A stretch of 64,000 nucleotides of DNA from positions 1-64,000 of the forward strand of contig CAJQSX010000023.1 of NCBI GenBank assembly GCA_905616465.1, read 5' to 3'. Positions 34,163-43,959 of this stretch are shown here, piece by piece. The translations under genes and the position numbers were made by a program. Numbering within the stretch: the first letter of the stretch is position 1; each line of letters opens with the position of its first letter. The notes beneath the pieces were generated by a model, which was not told the DNA's origin, did not search any database, and saw only the letters and a program-made list of their open reading frames with translations. The stretch is from an uncultured Candidatus Pelagibacter sp. (lineage in GTDB: Bacteria; Pseudomonadota; Alphaproteobacteria; Pelagibacterales; Pelagibacteraceae).

Positions 34163-35644
34163 ATGGCAATTAATTATAAAGTTATTGCTAAAGATTTAAA
34201 ATTTGAAGGTAGAGCCTTTATTAATGGTAAATATGTTAATGCCATTGATGGTAAGAAGTTTGAAACTATAAATCCTGCAACGGGTGATAAACTTTGTATG
34301 GTTGCTAAATGTAATCATAAAGATGTTGATTTAGCAGTTAAGGCTTCAAGAAAAGCTTTTAATAGCGGGGTTTGGTCTAGAAGTTCTCCAGAACACAGAA
34401 AAGAAGTTTTATTAAAATTTGCTGAACTACTTAGAAAGCATGGTGATGTAAATTCAGTTCTTGAATGCGTGGATACTGGTAAGCTTATAACTGATTGCAT
34501 TAATGAAGTTGCCAATGATGCTCCAATGCACTTTCAATGGTATGGAGAATTAATTGATAAAGTTTTTGGTAAAGTAGGACCAACAGAACCTTCGATTACA
34601 AGTCTAATAGTTAAAGAGCCAATAGGCGTTGTTGCAGGAATTGTTCCTTGGAACTTTCCTTTAATGATGGCAGTTTGGAAAATGGCACCATCTCTTGCTG
34701 CAGGATGTTCAGTGATTATCAAACCAGCAGAGGACACACCACTTACAGCAATTAGAGTTGCTCAAATTGGAAAAGAAGCTGGTATTCCAGATGGAGTTTT
34801 AAATGTTTTACCAGGTTATGGAGATGTTGGTGAAGCATTGGGTAGACACAAAGATGTTGATGCAATTTCTTTTACAGGATCCACTGAAGTTGGTGGATAC
34901 TTTATGAGGTATTCAGGCGAAAGTAATTTAAAAACTGTTGCTCTTGAAATGGGTGGAAAAAGTCCTTTCATAGTCTTAGAAGATGCTAAGATTAACGATG
35001 ATTTAATTGATAACGCAATAAATTCTGCATTTTGGAATGGCGGACAAAACTGCTCTGCAAATATGAGACAGATAGTTCATAAAAATGTTAAAGATGAATT
35101 TTTAGATAAGGTAATTAAAAGAGTAGAAAAATTAAAAGTAGGAGATCCCTTAGATCTAAAATCTAATATGGGATCAATGATTTCAAAAGGACACTTAAAA
35201 ACAGTTGATGGATTTATCCAAAAAGGAATTGATGAAGGAGCCAAATTACTATTAGGAGGTGTTTCAGATAATAAACAAAAAGGTTTTTATGCAAGGCCAA
35301 CTCTGTTTGATGGATTAAAAGAAAAAATGACAATTGCGCAAGATGAAATTTTTGGTCCAGTTCTTGGTGTGTTAACTGTTAAAGATGACGAGGAAGCTCT
35401 AAAAGTTGGAAGTAATTCTAAATATGGATTGCATGCCAGTGTGTTTACTCAAGATATTGATAAAGCATTTCACTTAGCAAAAAGCCTACCTTGCGGAACA
35501 GTGTCAGTTAATACTTTTTCAGAAGGGGATATAAAAACTCCATTTGGTGGTTACAAACAATCGGGATCCCTTTCAAGAGACCAGGGTACTGAAGCTTTAA
35601 ATTCTTTTCTTCAAACAAAAACTATTTGGATCAGCCATTCGTAA
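34163..35644 (+). CDS. NAD-dependent aldehyde dehydrogenase (PuuC/betaine-aldehyde type)
   Basis: 493 residues from ATG 34163. PWNFP near 155, GSTEVGG near 232, general base in ALEMGGKSPF near 255, catalytic Cys in NGGQNCSANMR near 290, and C-terminal [14 protein letters not shown]. Group-level resemblance is to aminoaldehyde and gamma-glutamyl-aminobutyraldehyde dehydrogenases. Third aldehyde dehydrogenase in the window. Preceded by the VOC gene. Confidence 0.88.
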   Translation: MAINYKVIAKDLKFEGRAFINGKYVNAIDGKKFETINPATGDKLCMVAKCNHKDVDLAVKASRKAFNSGVWSRSSPEHRKEVLLKFAELLRKHGDVNSVLECVDTGKLITDCINEVANDAPMHFQWYGELIDKVFGKVGPTEPSITSLIVKEPIGVVAGIVPWNFPLMMAVWKMAPSLAAGCSVIIKPAEDTPLTAIRVAQIGKEAGIPDGVLNVLPGYGDVGEALGRHKDVDAISFTGSTEVGGYFMRYSGESNLKTVALEMGGKSPFIVLEDAKINDDLIDNAINSAFWNGGQNCSANMRQIVHKNVKDEFLDKVIKRVEKLKVGDPLDLKSNMGSMISKGHLKTVDGFIQKGIDEGAKLLLGGVSDNKQKGFYARPTLFDGLKEKMTIAQDEIFGPVLGVLTVKDDEEALKVGSNSKYGLHASVFTQDIDKAFHLAKSLPCGTVSVNTFSEGDIKTPFGGYKQSGSLSRDQGTEALNSFLQTKTIWISHS

Positions 35645-35752
35645 TTTTGCAAGTATATTGAATGAAAAAGAACAAAGTAAAATACCCTTCTGATTAAAAA
35701 ATGCTAAATCTTTAGAATTAAAGTAGAAATAATAATTCTTTATTAACAAATT

Positions 35753-36370
35753 ATGAGCTACCTATTTTTAGGTTTTTTTACAGGTCTTAGTCTTATTTTA
35801 GCTATTGGAGCACAAAATATTTTTGTCATTGAGCAAGGTTTGAAAAAACAACATATATTTCTAATTTGCTTACTTTGTTCATTATCCGATTTTTTACTTA
35901 TTTTTTTTGGTATTTTCTTATTTCATTATTATGATGAATATTTTAACCCTACAATAGTATTAATACTTAATATTCTTTTAATAATTTTTCTACTTCATTT
36001 TATTTATTCTAAAATAAAAATACTTAATATAAAAATTAATTTTAATAGTGAAGTTATATATATTTCAAAAGTTAATATCTTTTTAAAGACACTTGCATTT
36101 ACTTATTTGAATCCTCACGTCTATTCAGATACAGTTTTTTTTCTTGGTAATTTTTCAAAAAATTTTTTTTTTAATGAAAAGATTTATTTTGGAGTAGGTG
36201 CATCAATGGCCTCTTTTTTATTCTTTTTTTTAATTGGATACCTGTCTAAGTATTTTTCAAAATTTGCTAAAAATCAAAAAGTTTGGAAAGTAATTAATTT
36301 ATTAATAGTTACTTTTATGGTCATATTGATATTTTCAGTTGTGAACCAGTCTTTAATTTATTTCAAATAG
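35753..36370 (+). CDS. LysE/ArgO-family amino-acid exporter
   Basis: 205 residues, six hydrophobic helices. LFLGFFTGLSLILAIGAQNIFVIEQGL (residues 4-30) is the LysE/ArgO signature, and YLNPHVYSDTVFFLG near 118 is the conserved NPxxY/D element of the basic amino-acid branch. Inner membrane export of Arg/Lys-like substrates. Unusually Phe-, Ile- and Lys-rich. Convergent with the CotH-like gene. Confidence 0.88.
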   Translation: MSYLFLGFFTGLSLILAIGAQNIFVIEQGLKKQHIFLICLLCSLSDFLLIFFGIFLFHYYDEYFNPTIVLILNILLIIFLLHFIYSKIKILNIKINFNSEVIYISKVNIFLKTLAFTYLNPHVYSDTVFFLGNFSKNFFFNEKIYFGVGASMASFLFFFLIGYLSKYFSKFAKNQKVWKVINLLIVTFMVILIFSVVNQSLIYFK

Positions 36371-36382
36371 ATATTTAAAATT

Positions 36383-38992
36383 TTATTCTTCAAGAACATA
36401 GCTACAAATTTTTTCTTTATTTGCACAACTTATATTATCTATTTCTTTATTATTGATATTTACTTTTGAAAGCTCCTGATTAAAAATATTAATTTTGTTT
36501 TTTTCTAATTTTGAATTAGTTAATTTAATCTTTGCAGGTCCGTATTCACTTTTTTTGATATAAGCAGCTATACCAATATCATTGTCTATAATAGTAATAT
36601 TACTACCTTCTACTAATGATTTATCTTTTGCAACTATACCAAAATGACTTTTTTGAATATAGGAATTATTTATTTTTATTTTACTCTCTTCCCCAACACT
36701 TATAGCTTTGTCACCAGCATAAAATATTTTAATATTATTTAACAAAACATCGGAGCCAGAAAGATCAATAGAGTCATTAAGTGAATTATTGAAAGTGGTA
36801 TTGACAATTTTTCCATTACTAAAGTCAACATCAAGAGCATCGGCATTAGTGTTTTCAAAATAACTATCTTCAATAGTAAAATTAGATTTTATTATATTGA
36901 CATAGTCGTCACCATAAATGTTATCAAAAAATTTAGAATTGGATATTTCTACTTTAGTATTATAAAAATTTAATGCACCAGAGAGGCCACTAGAAGACTC
37001 TGCGTTTGGAGACGATAAATTTCTAAAAATAGTATTAATAAATAAAGATTTTTCATCACTATTTAACACCAAAATTCCTTCACCATATTCATCCGAATAA
37101 ACACTTTTTTTCCTGAAATCATTTAAAGATTTTTGAAAATTTGTTTTAATTATTATAGGTTTTTCCTCTGAGCCAACGGAAATTATTGGAGAATAAGATA
37201 TGAGACTTGAGTTTTTCTCAAAAATTAATTTTGTTCCTGGATTAATTATTAATCGAAAACCTTTTGGAATTACTATCTTTTCCTTTATGAGCATTTCATT
37301 TGTGTTGATGAAAATATCATTCTCTTTTATTAAAAAATTATTGTTATCAGTAATTCTTTTAAAATAATCAATTTTTTTATTATTTATTTTGAGTGCAGAA
37401 TTTTTCCAAAACCTTATAGAAATATATCTATCTTTTTTATCACCAAAAATTCTATAAATTAATTTAATTTGATCTAAATTATTTTTTTCACAAACCATCT
37501 GGCAGTCAAATTTTAATACTTCAGGGGTGCTTGGTTTATTTTGTTTTTTTCCGGGTAAAATTTTAAAATTTTCAAGTAGAACCCTTTTATTTTTAATTTT
37601 TAATCCAATTACCTTAACTGGTAAAATTTGTTTATTTAAAATATTGACAATTATACTTTCATTTTTAATCTCTAATAAATTTGCACTTATGGTGATGATT
37701 GGATTAAGTGTATCATTAATATACTTCCTATTAACTAAAAAATGTTTTTTTGAATAAATTTCAACATTAGGATAACTTTTTTTTAAAAGAATTTTATATT
37801 TTTTAAATTCTTCATTATTATTTTGAATTATTTTATCCCAATAATCATCAGAAGAAATCTTCTTTAATTCTTCCAGGTATTTTTCATAAAAATTTAAGTC
37901 CTCAAATAAAATGTTTAAAAATTCTCTTTGCCATACCAAATTTATTTTACTTGTGTCAAAAGCCCAGGAGCTTACAGGTGCAGAGTCACCGTAATACGCG
38001 TGGACTTCACGTGATATTGGCTCTAGTAATTTTGTAACCGGATTGTAGTAAAATTTTAAATCTTTCCAGTCAAACTCTGAAGTAGCAAAAACAGTTTTTA
38101 TAGCTAAAAGCTTTGCTAGTTGATTATCATCAAATGTTTCTTTTATGGATAATTCTTTATTCCTAAATAAATTAATTTTTGTAACAGCCTCATCTAAATA
38201 TTTTTTATATTTAGTACCTTTATATTCGGTTTTAAAACGCACAGGTTTTATAGGCGTTCTCCAAAAATTTTGATGTATTTGATTTGCACCAAGATCGAAT
38301 TGATTTTGTATTTCTTCAATCCAAACATTTTTATCAAAGCCAATTATTACACCTTCTTTTCTTTTGTTTCTTTCAACTAAAATTTTACTTGGTTGTTCAA
38401 TTAACGAGTAAACACCAAAACTATCTCCATTAACCTTTAAATTAACAAATTTCATTTTGTATGAAATTAATTCCTCGTTTTCTAAAAATTTCATAAAAAG
38501 CCACTCATAAAGATAAGATAGTGTTTTTGGATGTTGTAGTGCAAAATATTTCAAGTTAAAAATATTTTTGTCACCCCTTACTTTAATATTAAATGACCAC
38601 TTTTTTTGATCTTCCCAATGATCACTATGAGTGCCTTTTAATTTAATTTTTACTTTATAGGTTTTATTTTCATCATTTAATTTTGCTGGAACCCATTTAA
38701 CAAAATCATCTTTAAGTCTTCCATATTCAATTGCTTTTTTTCTAGAGTTTTTCATAGAATCCAAATATTTTTGCTTAATATCAAGATTAATTGTTTCAAC
38801 TTTATAAAAATTAGAAAAAATTAAATTAGACGTATTTTGTATAGATTCAGAAATAAAGAATTCAAATTTCCCTCTAAAATCGTATCTTTCTACCCAGGTT
38901 CCTAAAACAAAAAAGATCAATATAAAAAATAAAAAAAAGAATGACCTTAAATTAAATTTTTTTTTTATTTTTTTTTTATTTTGTACAATCAT
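36383..38992 (-). CDS. CotH-kinase-like protein with C-terminal beta-helix
   Basis: 869 residues. One membrane anchor (about 15-33), then a CotH-like domain (about 70-400; VKIKLKGTHSDHW, VNGDSFGVYSLIEQ, DWKDLKFYYNP). The usual IPWDLD metal motif is not seen; EPISREVH stands there, so kinase activity is uncertain. A linker precedes a right-handed parallel beta-helix (about 570-840) of short Asn/Asp/Ser-rich turns. Probably membrane-tethered outside the cytoplasm. TAATG overlap with the VTC gene; CotH-VTC-DUF4956 trios are known in other bacteria. Confidence 0.78.
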   Translation of the reverse strand: MIVQNKKKIKKKFNLRSFFFLFFILIFFVLGTWVERYDFRGKFEFFISESIQNTSNLIFSNFYKVETINLDIKQKYLDSMKNSRKKAIEYGRLKDDFVKWVPAKLNDENKTYKVKIKLKGTHSDHWEDQKKWSFNIKVRGDKNIFNLKYFALQHPKTLSYLYEWLFMKFLENEELISYKMKFVNLKVNGDSFGVYSLIEQPSKILVERNKRKEGVIIGFDKNVWIEEIQNQFDLGANQIHQNFWRTPIKPVRFKTEYKGTKYKKYLDEAVTKINLFRNKELSIKETFDDNQLAKLLAIKTVFATSEFDWKDLKFYYNPVTKLLEPISREVHAYYGDSAPVSSWAFDTSKINLVWQREFLNILFEDLNFYEKYLEELKKISSDDYWDKIIQNNNEEFKKYKILLKKSYPNVEIYSKKHFLVNRKYINDTLNPIITISANLLEIKNESIIVNILNKQILPVKVIGLKIKNKRVLLENFKILPGKKQNKPSTPEVLKFDCQMVCEKNNLDQIKLIYRIFGDKKDRYISIRFWKNSALKINNKKIDYFKRITDNNNFLIKENDIFINTNEMLIKEKIVIPKGFRLIINPGTKLIFEKNSSLISYSPIISVGSEEKPIIIKTNFQKSLNDFRKKSVYSDEYGEGILVLNSDEKSLFINTIFRNLSSPNAESSSGLSGALNFYNTKVEISNSKFFDNIYGDDYVNIIKSNFTIEDSYFENTNADALDVDFSNGKIVNTTFNNSLNDSIDLSGSDVLLNNIKIFYAGDKAISVGEESKIKINNSYIQKSHFGIVAKDKSLVEGSNITIIDNDIGIAAYIKKSEYGPAKIKLTNSKLEKNKINIFNQELSKVNINNKEIDNISCANKEKICSYVLEE

Positions 38993-39663
38993 TAAAAGCC
39001 TAGTGATAATCTTTGGCCATCTACATATTTAGAATTTTTACTGGCCCTTAAGGGGAAATCATTAAACAAATTTATAACCTGTTTATGATCAAGTTTTTTA
39101 CATTTTATTTCTACAACCATCTTATCTTGTGAGAAAAATTTATGCGTTAAATTTAAAGAACCACTTTTTTTTTGATCAAAAGTTTGTATATTTTTATCAA
39201 TTGTAATTCTAAATTTTTTATCAGAACTTAAATAATATCTCCTATCATAACTATTCACTAGTTGTATAAATTTAAATCTATCAAACCTAATACTAATATC
39301 TCTTGGCAGCTTTTTCTCAATTAAACTAATTAAATGATTTTTTGATATGCCATGATAAACAGGTAAATCGTTTATTTTGTAAATTTTTTTGTATCCAAAA
39401 ATATTTTTTTTAATTTTAATCTCAAAAAATAGTTTATCAAAATTATCATCATACCATCTTAATCTTATTTTAAATCTATTACTATCTCCATGAAGATTTG
39501 CCATTAAGCATTGTAAATTAAGGTCATCAAAATATATATTATTAATATGTCTTTTTTTAAAAGTCTCGTGAAAATTGTTTAAAGCAAGCCAATTTAAAAT
39601 ATTATTTTCATAAATTGAGTAGGTATTAAATTTTATTTCTTGTCTTAGCTTTTCAGATTCCAT
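38992..39663 (-). CDS. VTC-domain (polyphosphate-polymerase-like) protein
   Basis: 223 residues from ATG 39663 (the frame continues to a TTG at 39702 inside the next gene). The VTC tunnel-fold basics appear: EIKFNTYS, RHINNIYFDD, RFKIRLRWYDD, LFFEIKIKK, DISIRFDR, RRYYLSSDKKFRITIDKN and MVVEIKCK. In yeast Vtc4 such Arg/Lys residues line a tunnel that makes polyphosphate from ATP. Cytoplasmic. Middle gene of DUF4956-VTC-CotH. Confidence 0.82.
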   Translation of the reverse strand: MESEKLRQEIKFNTYSIYENNILNWLALNNFHETFKKRHINNIYFDDLNLQCLMANLHGDSNRFKIRLRWYDDNFDKLFFEIKIKKNIFGYKKIYKINDLPVYHGISKNHLISLIEKKLPRDISIRFDRFKFIQLVNSYDRRYYLSSDKKFRITIDKNIQTFDQKKSGSLNLTHKFFSQDKMVVEIKCKKLDHKQVINLFNDFPLRASKNSKYVDGQRLSLGF

Positions 39664-39673
39664 AAAGCATAGA

Positions 39674-40360
39674 CTATAAGCTTGGTACCTGTCGTTGGTC
39701 AATATACGACACTGAAATACTTGGATATTTTGCCTCTAATACACTTATAATACTTTGTAATTTTTCAATTTCATCAAAGTGAATAATAAAAGAGGCATGA
39801 TAATAGTTACCCCTTGTTGTTACTTGCCTTAAGTCACTTCCTTCAAATTCTTTTGTAACTGTATTGATAATAAAGTTATGTATTTGGTCTTTTTTTAAAT
39901 CTTTAATGTTCTCAAATTCAATATTTAGAAACATATTTTTATTATTTTTTACTATCATTCTTTTTTTTAATATTGATAAAAACGCCAGTATTAAGATAAC
40001 AGCAAGAATTGTAACGACAGTTTGATTGGCACCAAGACCTAAACCTGTAGCTATACAAAGAAATAAGTATGCTAGCTCTTCAGGCTCTTTAATAGGAGTT
40101 CGGAATCTGACTATAGATAATGCCCCCACTAAACCAAGTGATAAAGCTAATGAAGATTTGACCACCGAGATAATCAAAATAGTGGTTAGGGTTATAAATG
40201 GAAAAATATTTGCAAAATCATTTCTATTAGTAATTGTTGAGCCAAATTTTGTATAATGGTATCTAATTAGTAAAGATAAAACCATTCCACAAAAAAAATT
40301 TATAAAAAATGATGATAGGGAAAACACTTCATTCTGAGTTTGCAATAAATCGTTTAACAT
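39674..40360 (-). CDS. DUF4956 membrane protein
   Basis: 228 residues. Three to four N-terminal membrane helices (about 15-32, 52-72, 100-130), with SLALSLGLVGALSIVRFRTPIKEPEELAYLFLCIATGLGLGAN, the DUF4956 hallmark, then a C-terminal cytoplasmic domain (130-228). Almost always found beside VTC-domain genes. First gene of the trio. Confidence 0.88.
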   Translation of the reverse strand: MLNDLLQTQNEVFSLSSFFINFFCGMVLSLLIRYHYTKFGSTITNRNDFANIFPFITLTTILIISVVKSSLALSLGLVGALSIVRFRTPIKEPEELAYLFLCIATGLGLGANQTVVTILAVILILAFLSILKKRMIVKNNKNMFLNIEFENIKDLKKDQIHNFIINTVTKEFEGSDLRQVTTRGNYYHASFIIHFDEIEKLQSIISVLEAKYPSISVSYIDQRQVPSL

Positions 40361-40374
40361 TTAATTTAATACTA

Positions 40375-41667
40375 TCATTTTTTTGATTGGTATCCATACT
40401 TAACAAGCCTTACATCCCCAGTCCTCGCATGTGCTTCCATACCTTCATATCGTGAAATTCTAGCAGCAGCTGCACCAACAAGCTCAGTAGCTTCTTTAGT
40501 CATTCTTTGAAAACTTAATGTTTTTATAAATTTTCCAACAAATAAACCACCTGTATATCTTCCAGCACCTTTAGTCGGTAAGATGTGATTTGTTCCAGAA
40601 CACTTGTCACCATAAGCAACAGTTGTTTCTTCACCAATAAATAAAGAACCATAATTAGTAAGTCTTTCATGGAACCACTTTAAATTTTCAGTTTGAACTT
40701 CTAAGTGTTCTGGAGCGAACTCGTCACTAATTTTAACCATTTCCTCATCAGTATCACAAAGAATTACCTCACCGTAATCTCTCCATGCAGCATCAGCATT
40801 AGTCCTTGGAACCTCTGGTAGTTTAGCAATTAATTCTGGAACTCTTTTTATTACTTTTTCTGCAAGCTCTTTACTGGTTGTATAAAGCCAACAAGGTGAA
40901 TTGTAACCATGTTCTGCTTGACCTACCAGGTCAACAGCAACTATTTCAGGATCTGCTTTGGCATCTGCAATAATTCCAATTTCTGTTGGACCAGCAAATA
41001 AATCAATGCCAACTTTGCCAAATAAAATTCTTTTAGCTTCAGCAACAAACTGATTGCCAGGGCCTACAATAATATCTGCAGGAGGATTTTTAAATAAACC
41101 ATTAGTCATAGATGCGATAGCTGGTACACCACCTAAATTTAATATTACATCAGCACCACACAAATCGGCAGTGTAAACAATTGTTGGATGCGCACCCATA
41201 CCTTCTTTTGGAGGACTACAAGCAATAATGTTTTTAACACCGGCAACTTTTGCAGTAGTAACGCTCATAACAGCTGAGGCTATATGGGCGTATCTTCCAC
41301 CAGGTATATAACAACCAGCGGTGTTTATGGGCACTAATTTTTGTCCTGCAAATAATCCTTTAGATAGCTCTACTTCAAAATCTTGACCATAGTTTTTAAG
41401 TTGTGCTTCAGCAAATTTTTTTACCCTTTCATGAGAAAATTGAACATCATCTTTTGTTTTTTGATCTAAAGTTTTTTTAATTTCTTCAATTCTTTCTTTT
41501 GAAATAATAATCTCACCATCATATTTATCAAATTTTTTTGTTAAATTGATACAGCCTTGTTCTTTTGAATTTTCTATTTCATTTAATAAATCTTGAACAA
41601 TACCAGTTGTTTTGGTGTCATCTGTAGATGAAGTCTTTGGTGATTTTTTTAAATAAGTGATTGACAT
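40375..41667 (-). CDS. HisD-family dehydrogenase (sulfopropanediol dehydrogenase HpsN-like)
   Basis: 430 residues of the histidinol-dehydrogenase fold. Zinc-site motif VGQAEHGYNS (near 250), PGNQFVAEAKR (near 210), EHLEVQTEN and SGTNHILPTKGAGRYTGGL. Biosynthetic HisD normally lies in a his operon; here the context is catabolic. The C-terminal EGMEAHARTGDVRLVKYG resembles HpsN, which oxidises 2,3-dihydroxypropane-1-sulfonate to sulfolactate. HpsN is a good guess, not proven. Confidence 0.8.
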   Translation of the reverse strand: MSITYLKKSPKTSSTDDTKTTGIVQDLLNEIENSKEQGCINLTKKFDKYDGEIIISKERIEEIKKTLDQKTKDDVQFSHERVKKFAEAQLKNYGQDFEVELSKGLFAGQKLVPINTAGCYIPGGRYAHIASAVMSVTTAKVAGVKNIIACSPPKEGMGAHPTIVYTADLCGADVILNLGGVPAIASMTNGLFKNPPADIIVGPGNQFVAEAKRILFGKVGIDLFAGPTEIGIIADAKADPEIVAVDLVGQAEHGYNSPCWLYTTSKELAEKVIKRVPELIAKLPEVPRTNADAAWRDYGEVILCDTDEEMVKISDEFAPEHLEVQTENLKWFHERLTNYGSLFIGEETTVAYGDKCSGTNHILPTKGAGRYTGGLFVGKFIKTLSFQRMTKEATELVGAAAARISRYEGMEAHARTGDVRLVKYGYQSKK

Positions 41668-41733
41668 TATAATTGCTAATAAATTTTTTGATAAGTTTTA
41701 ATAGATTAAAAGCTTAAATTTTTCAACGAATAA

Positions 41734-41823
41734 TTAAAAGTATATTCTGTATAAAGCATTAACACTTACAAGACACAGTATAGTTACAAATAAATAGAGA
41801 CTTATATAATCAATTGGTTTCAT
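41734..41823 (-). CDS. 29-residue single-helix membrane peptide candidate
   Basis: ATG at 41823 begins five bases after the phosphotransacetylase stop. It codes MKPIDYISLYLFVTILCLVSVNALYRIYF: a short polar start, one 18-20 residue hydrophobic helix and an aromatic end. No Shine-Dalgarno. In A+T-rich DNA such frames can arise by chance, so this is tentative. Confidence 0.3.
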   Translation of the reverse strand: MKPIDYISLYLFVTILCLVSVNALYRIYF

Positions 41824-41828
41824 GAATT

Positions 41829-42740
41829 TTAATCTAGAGCGACAACAGCTGCAGCTATCGAAGCTAATCTTGCTTGAGCCTCATCAGAACGGCTAGTTAT
41901 AACAACTGGAACTTTTCCTCCTATAACAACTCCCGCAGCACATGCTCCACAAAAATAAATCATCATTTTAACTAAACTGTTTCCTGTTTCAACATTTGGA
42001 ACTAACAATATATCAGCAATACCAGCAACTTCATTTTTTATTCCTTTTATAGCAGACGATTTTTTCGAAATACAATTGTCGAAAGCCAAAGGACCAAAAA
42101 CTTCTGCATCTATATTTTCATCTTTAACTAGTTTTGTAATTTCAGCAGCATCTTTTGAACTAGGAACACTATCTAAAATTTCCTCGGTAGCCGATAACAA
42201 AGCAACTTTTGGTCTTTTAATTTTAATTCTTTTTGCAAAATTAATTACATTTTTTAAAATGTGCATTTTAGTTTTTACATTCGGCAAAACATTTAAAGCA
42301 CCATCAGTTATAATTAAAGGTTTGTCATTTTTGCTGATAGTCATGTGCCAAATATGACTTAATCTTGTTTTTCCAAGTAAATCATATTGTCTTTTTAAAA
42401 CTTCTTTCATCAAAACATCTGTATGAATATGACCTTTAACAATAATTCTTATTTTGCCTTCCGAAGCTAGTTTGGCTGCTACTGCTGCTGTATTATTTTC
42501 TATTGGCTCATGAATAATTACAAAATTAGAAATATCCCATTTTAAATCTTCAGCACATTTAATGATCTCAACTTTATTTCCTATAAAAATTGGCTCTATA
42601 AGATTTTCATTTACTGCATCTTGAATTGAAAGCATTGGTAGAGGTTTTCCCGCATTAACTACTGCAGCTTTTATTCCTTTTTTTTTATGAGCATATTCTA
42701 ACAAGCTATTAGGACAGACAATTTCTTTGTTTGAAAGCAT
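41829..42740 (-). CDS. Phosphate acetyl/butyryltransferase family enzyme
   Basis: 303 residues from ATG 42740 (a TTG at 42746 is less likely). Pta/Ptb fold: AAVVNAGKPLP near the N-terminus, FGPLAFDNCISKKSSAIKGI, DILLVPNVETGNSLVKMMIYFCGA near 235, and PVVITSRSDEAQARLASIAAAV at the end. Converts acyl-phosphate and CoA to acyl-CoA. If Xsc acts elsewhere, this could process acetyl-phosphate from sulfoacetaldehyde; no acetate kinase is adjacent. Confidence 0.87.
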   Translation of the reverse strand: MLSNKEIVCPNSLLEYAHKKKGIKAAVVNAGKPLPMLSIQDAVNENLIEPIFIGNKVEIIKCAEDLKWDISNFVIIHEPIENNTAAVAAKLASEGKIRIIVKGHIHTDVLMKEVLKRQYDLLGKTRLSHIWHMTISKNDKPLIITDGALNVLPNVKTKMHILKNVINFAKRIKIKRPKVALLSATEEILDSVPSSKDAAEITKLVKDENIDAEVFGPLAFDNCISKKSSAIKGIKNEVAGIADILLVPNVETGNSLVKMMIYFCGACAAGVVIGGKVPVVITSRSDEAQARLASIAAAVVALD

Positions 42741-42810
42741 AAACAATAATTATAACTAAATTTTAAAATGTATATAGTCCATTTTATGGTTAAATATAGT
42801 AAATTATATT

Positions 42811-43959
42811 ATGTTAATTAAAAAATTTAAAATAAATATTCAAGAAAAAAAAATTTTTAGCATTTATCAAAAAATTAAAGAATACAACTGGGATGTTATA
42901 GCTAATTTAGATGACTGGGAGCATGGAACTAATAAAGAATACTTAAAACAACTATGTAATTACTGGGTTGACGAATATGATTGGAGAAAATATGAAATTG
43001 TTTTAAATAATTTTTCAAATTTCAAAACTAAAGTAGACGATATCGATATTCATTTTATAAAAGAAATAGGAAGTGGAAGGAATCCAAAAACACTATTATT
43101 AATGCATGGATGGCCTGGCTCAGTACTTGAATTTATTAATGTTATAGATCAACTGGCTCACCCAGAAAAATATGGAGGATTAAAAGAAGACGGATTAACT
43201 GTTATAGCTCCATCACTACCTGGGTTTGGTTTTTCGAGTGCACCCAAGAGTCCTTATGGACCAAGAAAGATTGCAAAAATATTAAATCAATTAATGATCA
43301 AAAACTTAGCTTGCAAAAGCTATATTAGTCAAGGAGGTGATTGGGGTGCAACTATTGCTAATTGGCTTGGTTATGATCATTCAGATTATTGTAAAGCTAT
43401 TCATATAAATTGCTTAACTATGAGACATCCAGATGGTCCACAAACTGATGAAGAAAAAAAGTGGCTTGTAAAATTTGACCAAGATCAAATCATACAAGAT
43501 GGATACAGAACTCAACAAGCAACAAAACCACAAACATTAAGTTATGCGATGATGGACAGTCCAGTTGGTATTGCGGCATGGATCTTAGAAAAAATACATG
43601 GTTGGTCTGATTTAAAAGATCAAAATATTGAAAGTGTGTATTCTAAAGATGAATTATTAACCAATATCATGCTTTATCTTTGTACAGATAGTTTTAGCAC
43701 CTCAACATGGATTTATTTTGGTAGACGAGAGGAGGGGGGAAGATTTTTTCCTAGGGATTTTAAAAAAATAGAAATACCAACAGGTATAGTTGTTTTTCCT
43801 AAAGAAATGTCAGAATGGCCTCCTAAAAGTTATGTAGACAGAATTTTTAACGTTCAACACTGGACTATAATGGATGGTGGTGGTCATTTTGCTGCTTTAG
43901 AAAAACCAAAACTTTTAGTTAAAGATATTTTAGATTTTTTTAGATCGATAAAGGTCTAA
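42811..43959 (+). CDS. Epoxide hydrolase, EHN-domain type
   Basis: 382 residues. N-terminal EHN domain (residues 1-95), then an alpha/beta-hydrolase core with HGWPGS (near 103; oxyanion hole), nucleophile Asp in SQGGDWGA (near 178), and catalytic His in GGGHFAALEKP (near 360). Similar to juvenile-hormone/microsomal-type bacterial enzymes. Hydrolyses epoxides to diols; natural substrate unknown. No membrane anchor. Convergent 4-nt overlap with the Ldh2-type gene. Confidence 0.9.
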   Translation: MLIKKFKINIQEKKIFSIYQKIKEYNWDVIANLDDWEHGTNKEYLKQLCNYWVDEYDWRKYEIVLNNFSNFKTKVDDIDIHFIKEIGSGRNPKTLLLMHGWPGSVLEFINVIDQLAHPEKYGGLKEDGLTVIAPSLPGFGFSSAPKSPYGPRKIAKILNQLMIKNLACKSYISQGGDWGATIANWLGYDHSDYCKAIHINCLTMRHPDGPQTDEEKKWLVKFDQDQIIQDGYRTQQATKPQTLSYAMMDSPVGIAAWILEKIHGWSDLKDQNIESVYSKDELLTNIMLYLCTDSFSTSTWIYFGRREEGGRFFPRDFKKIEIPTGIVVFPKEMSEWPPKSYVDRIFNVQHWTIMDGGGHFAALEKPKLLVKDILDFFRSIKV

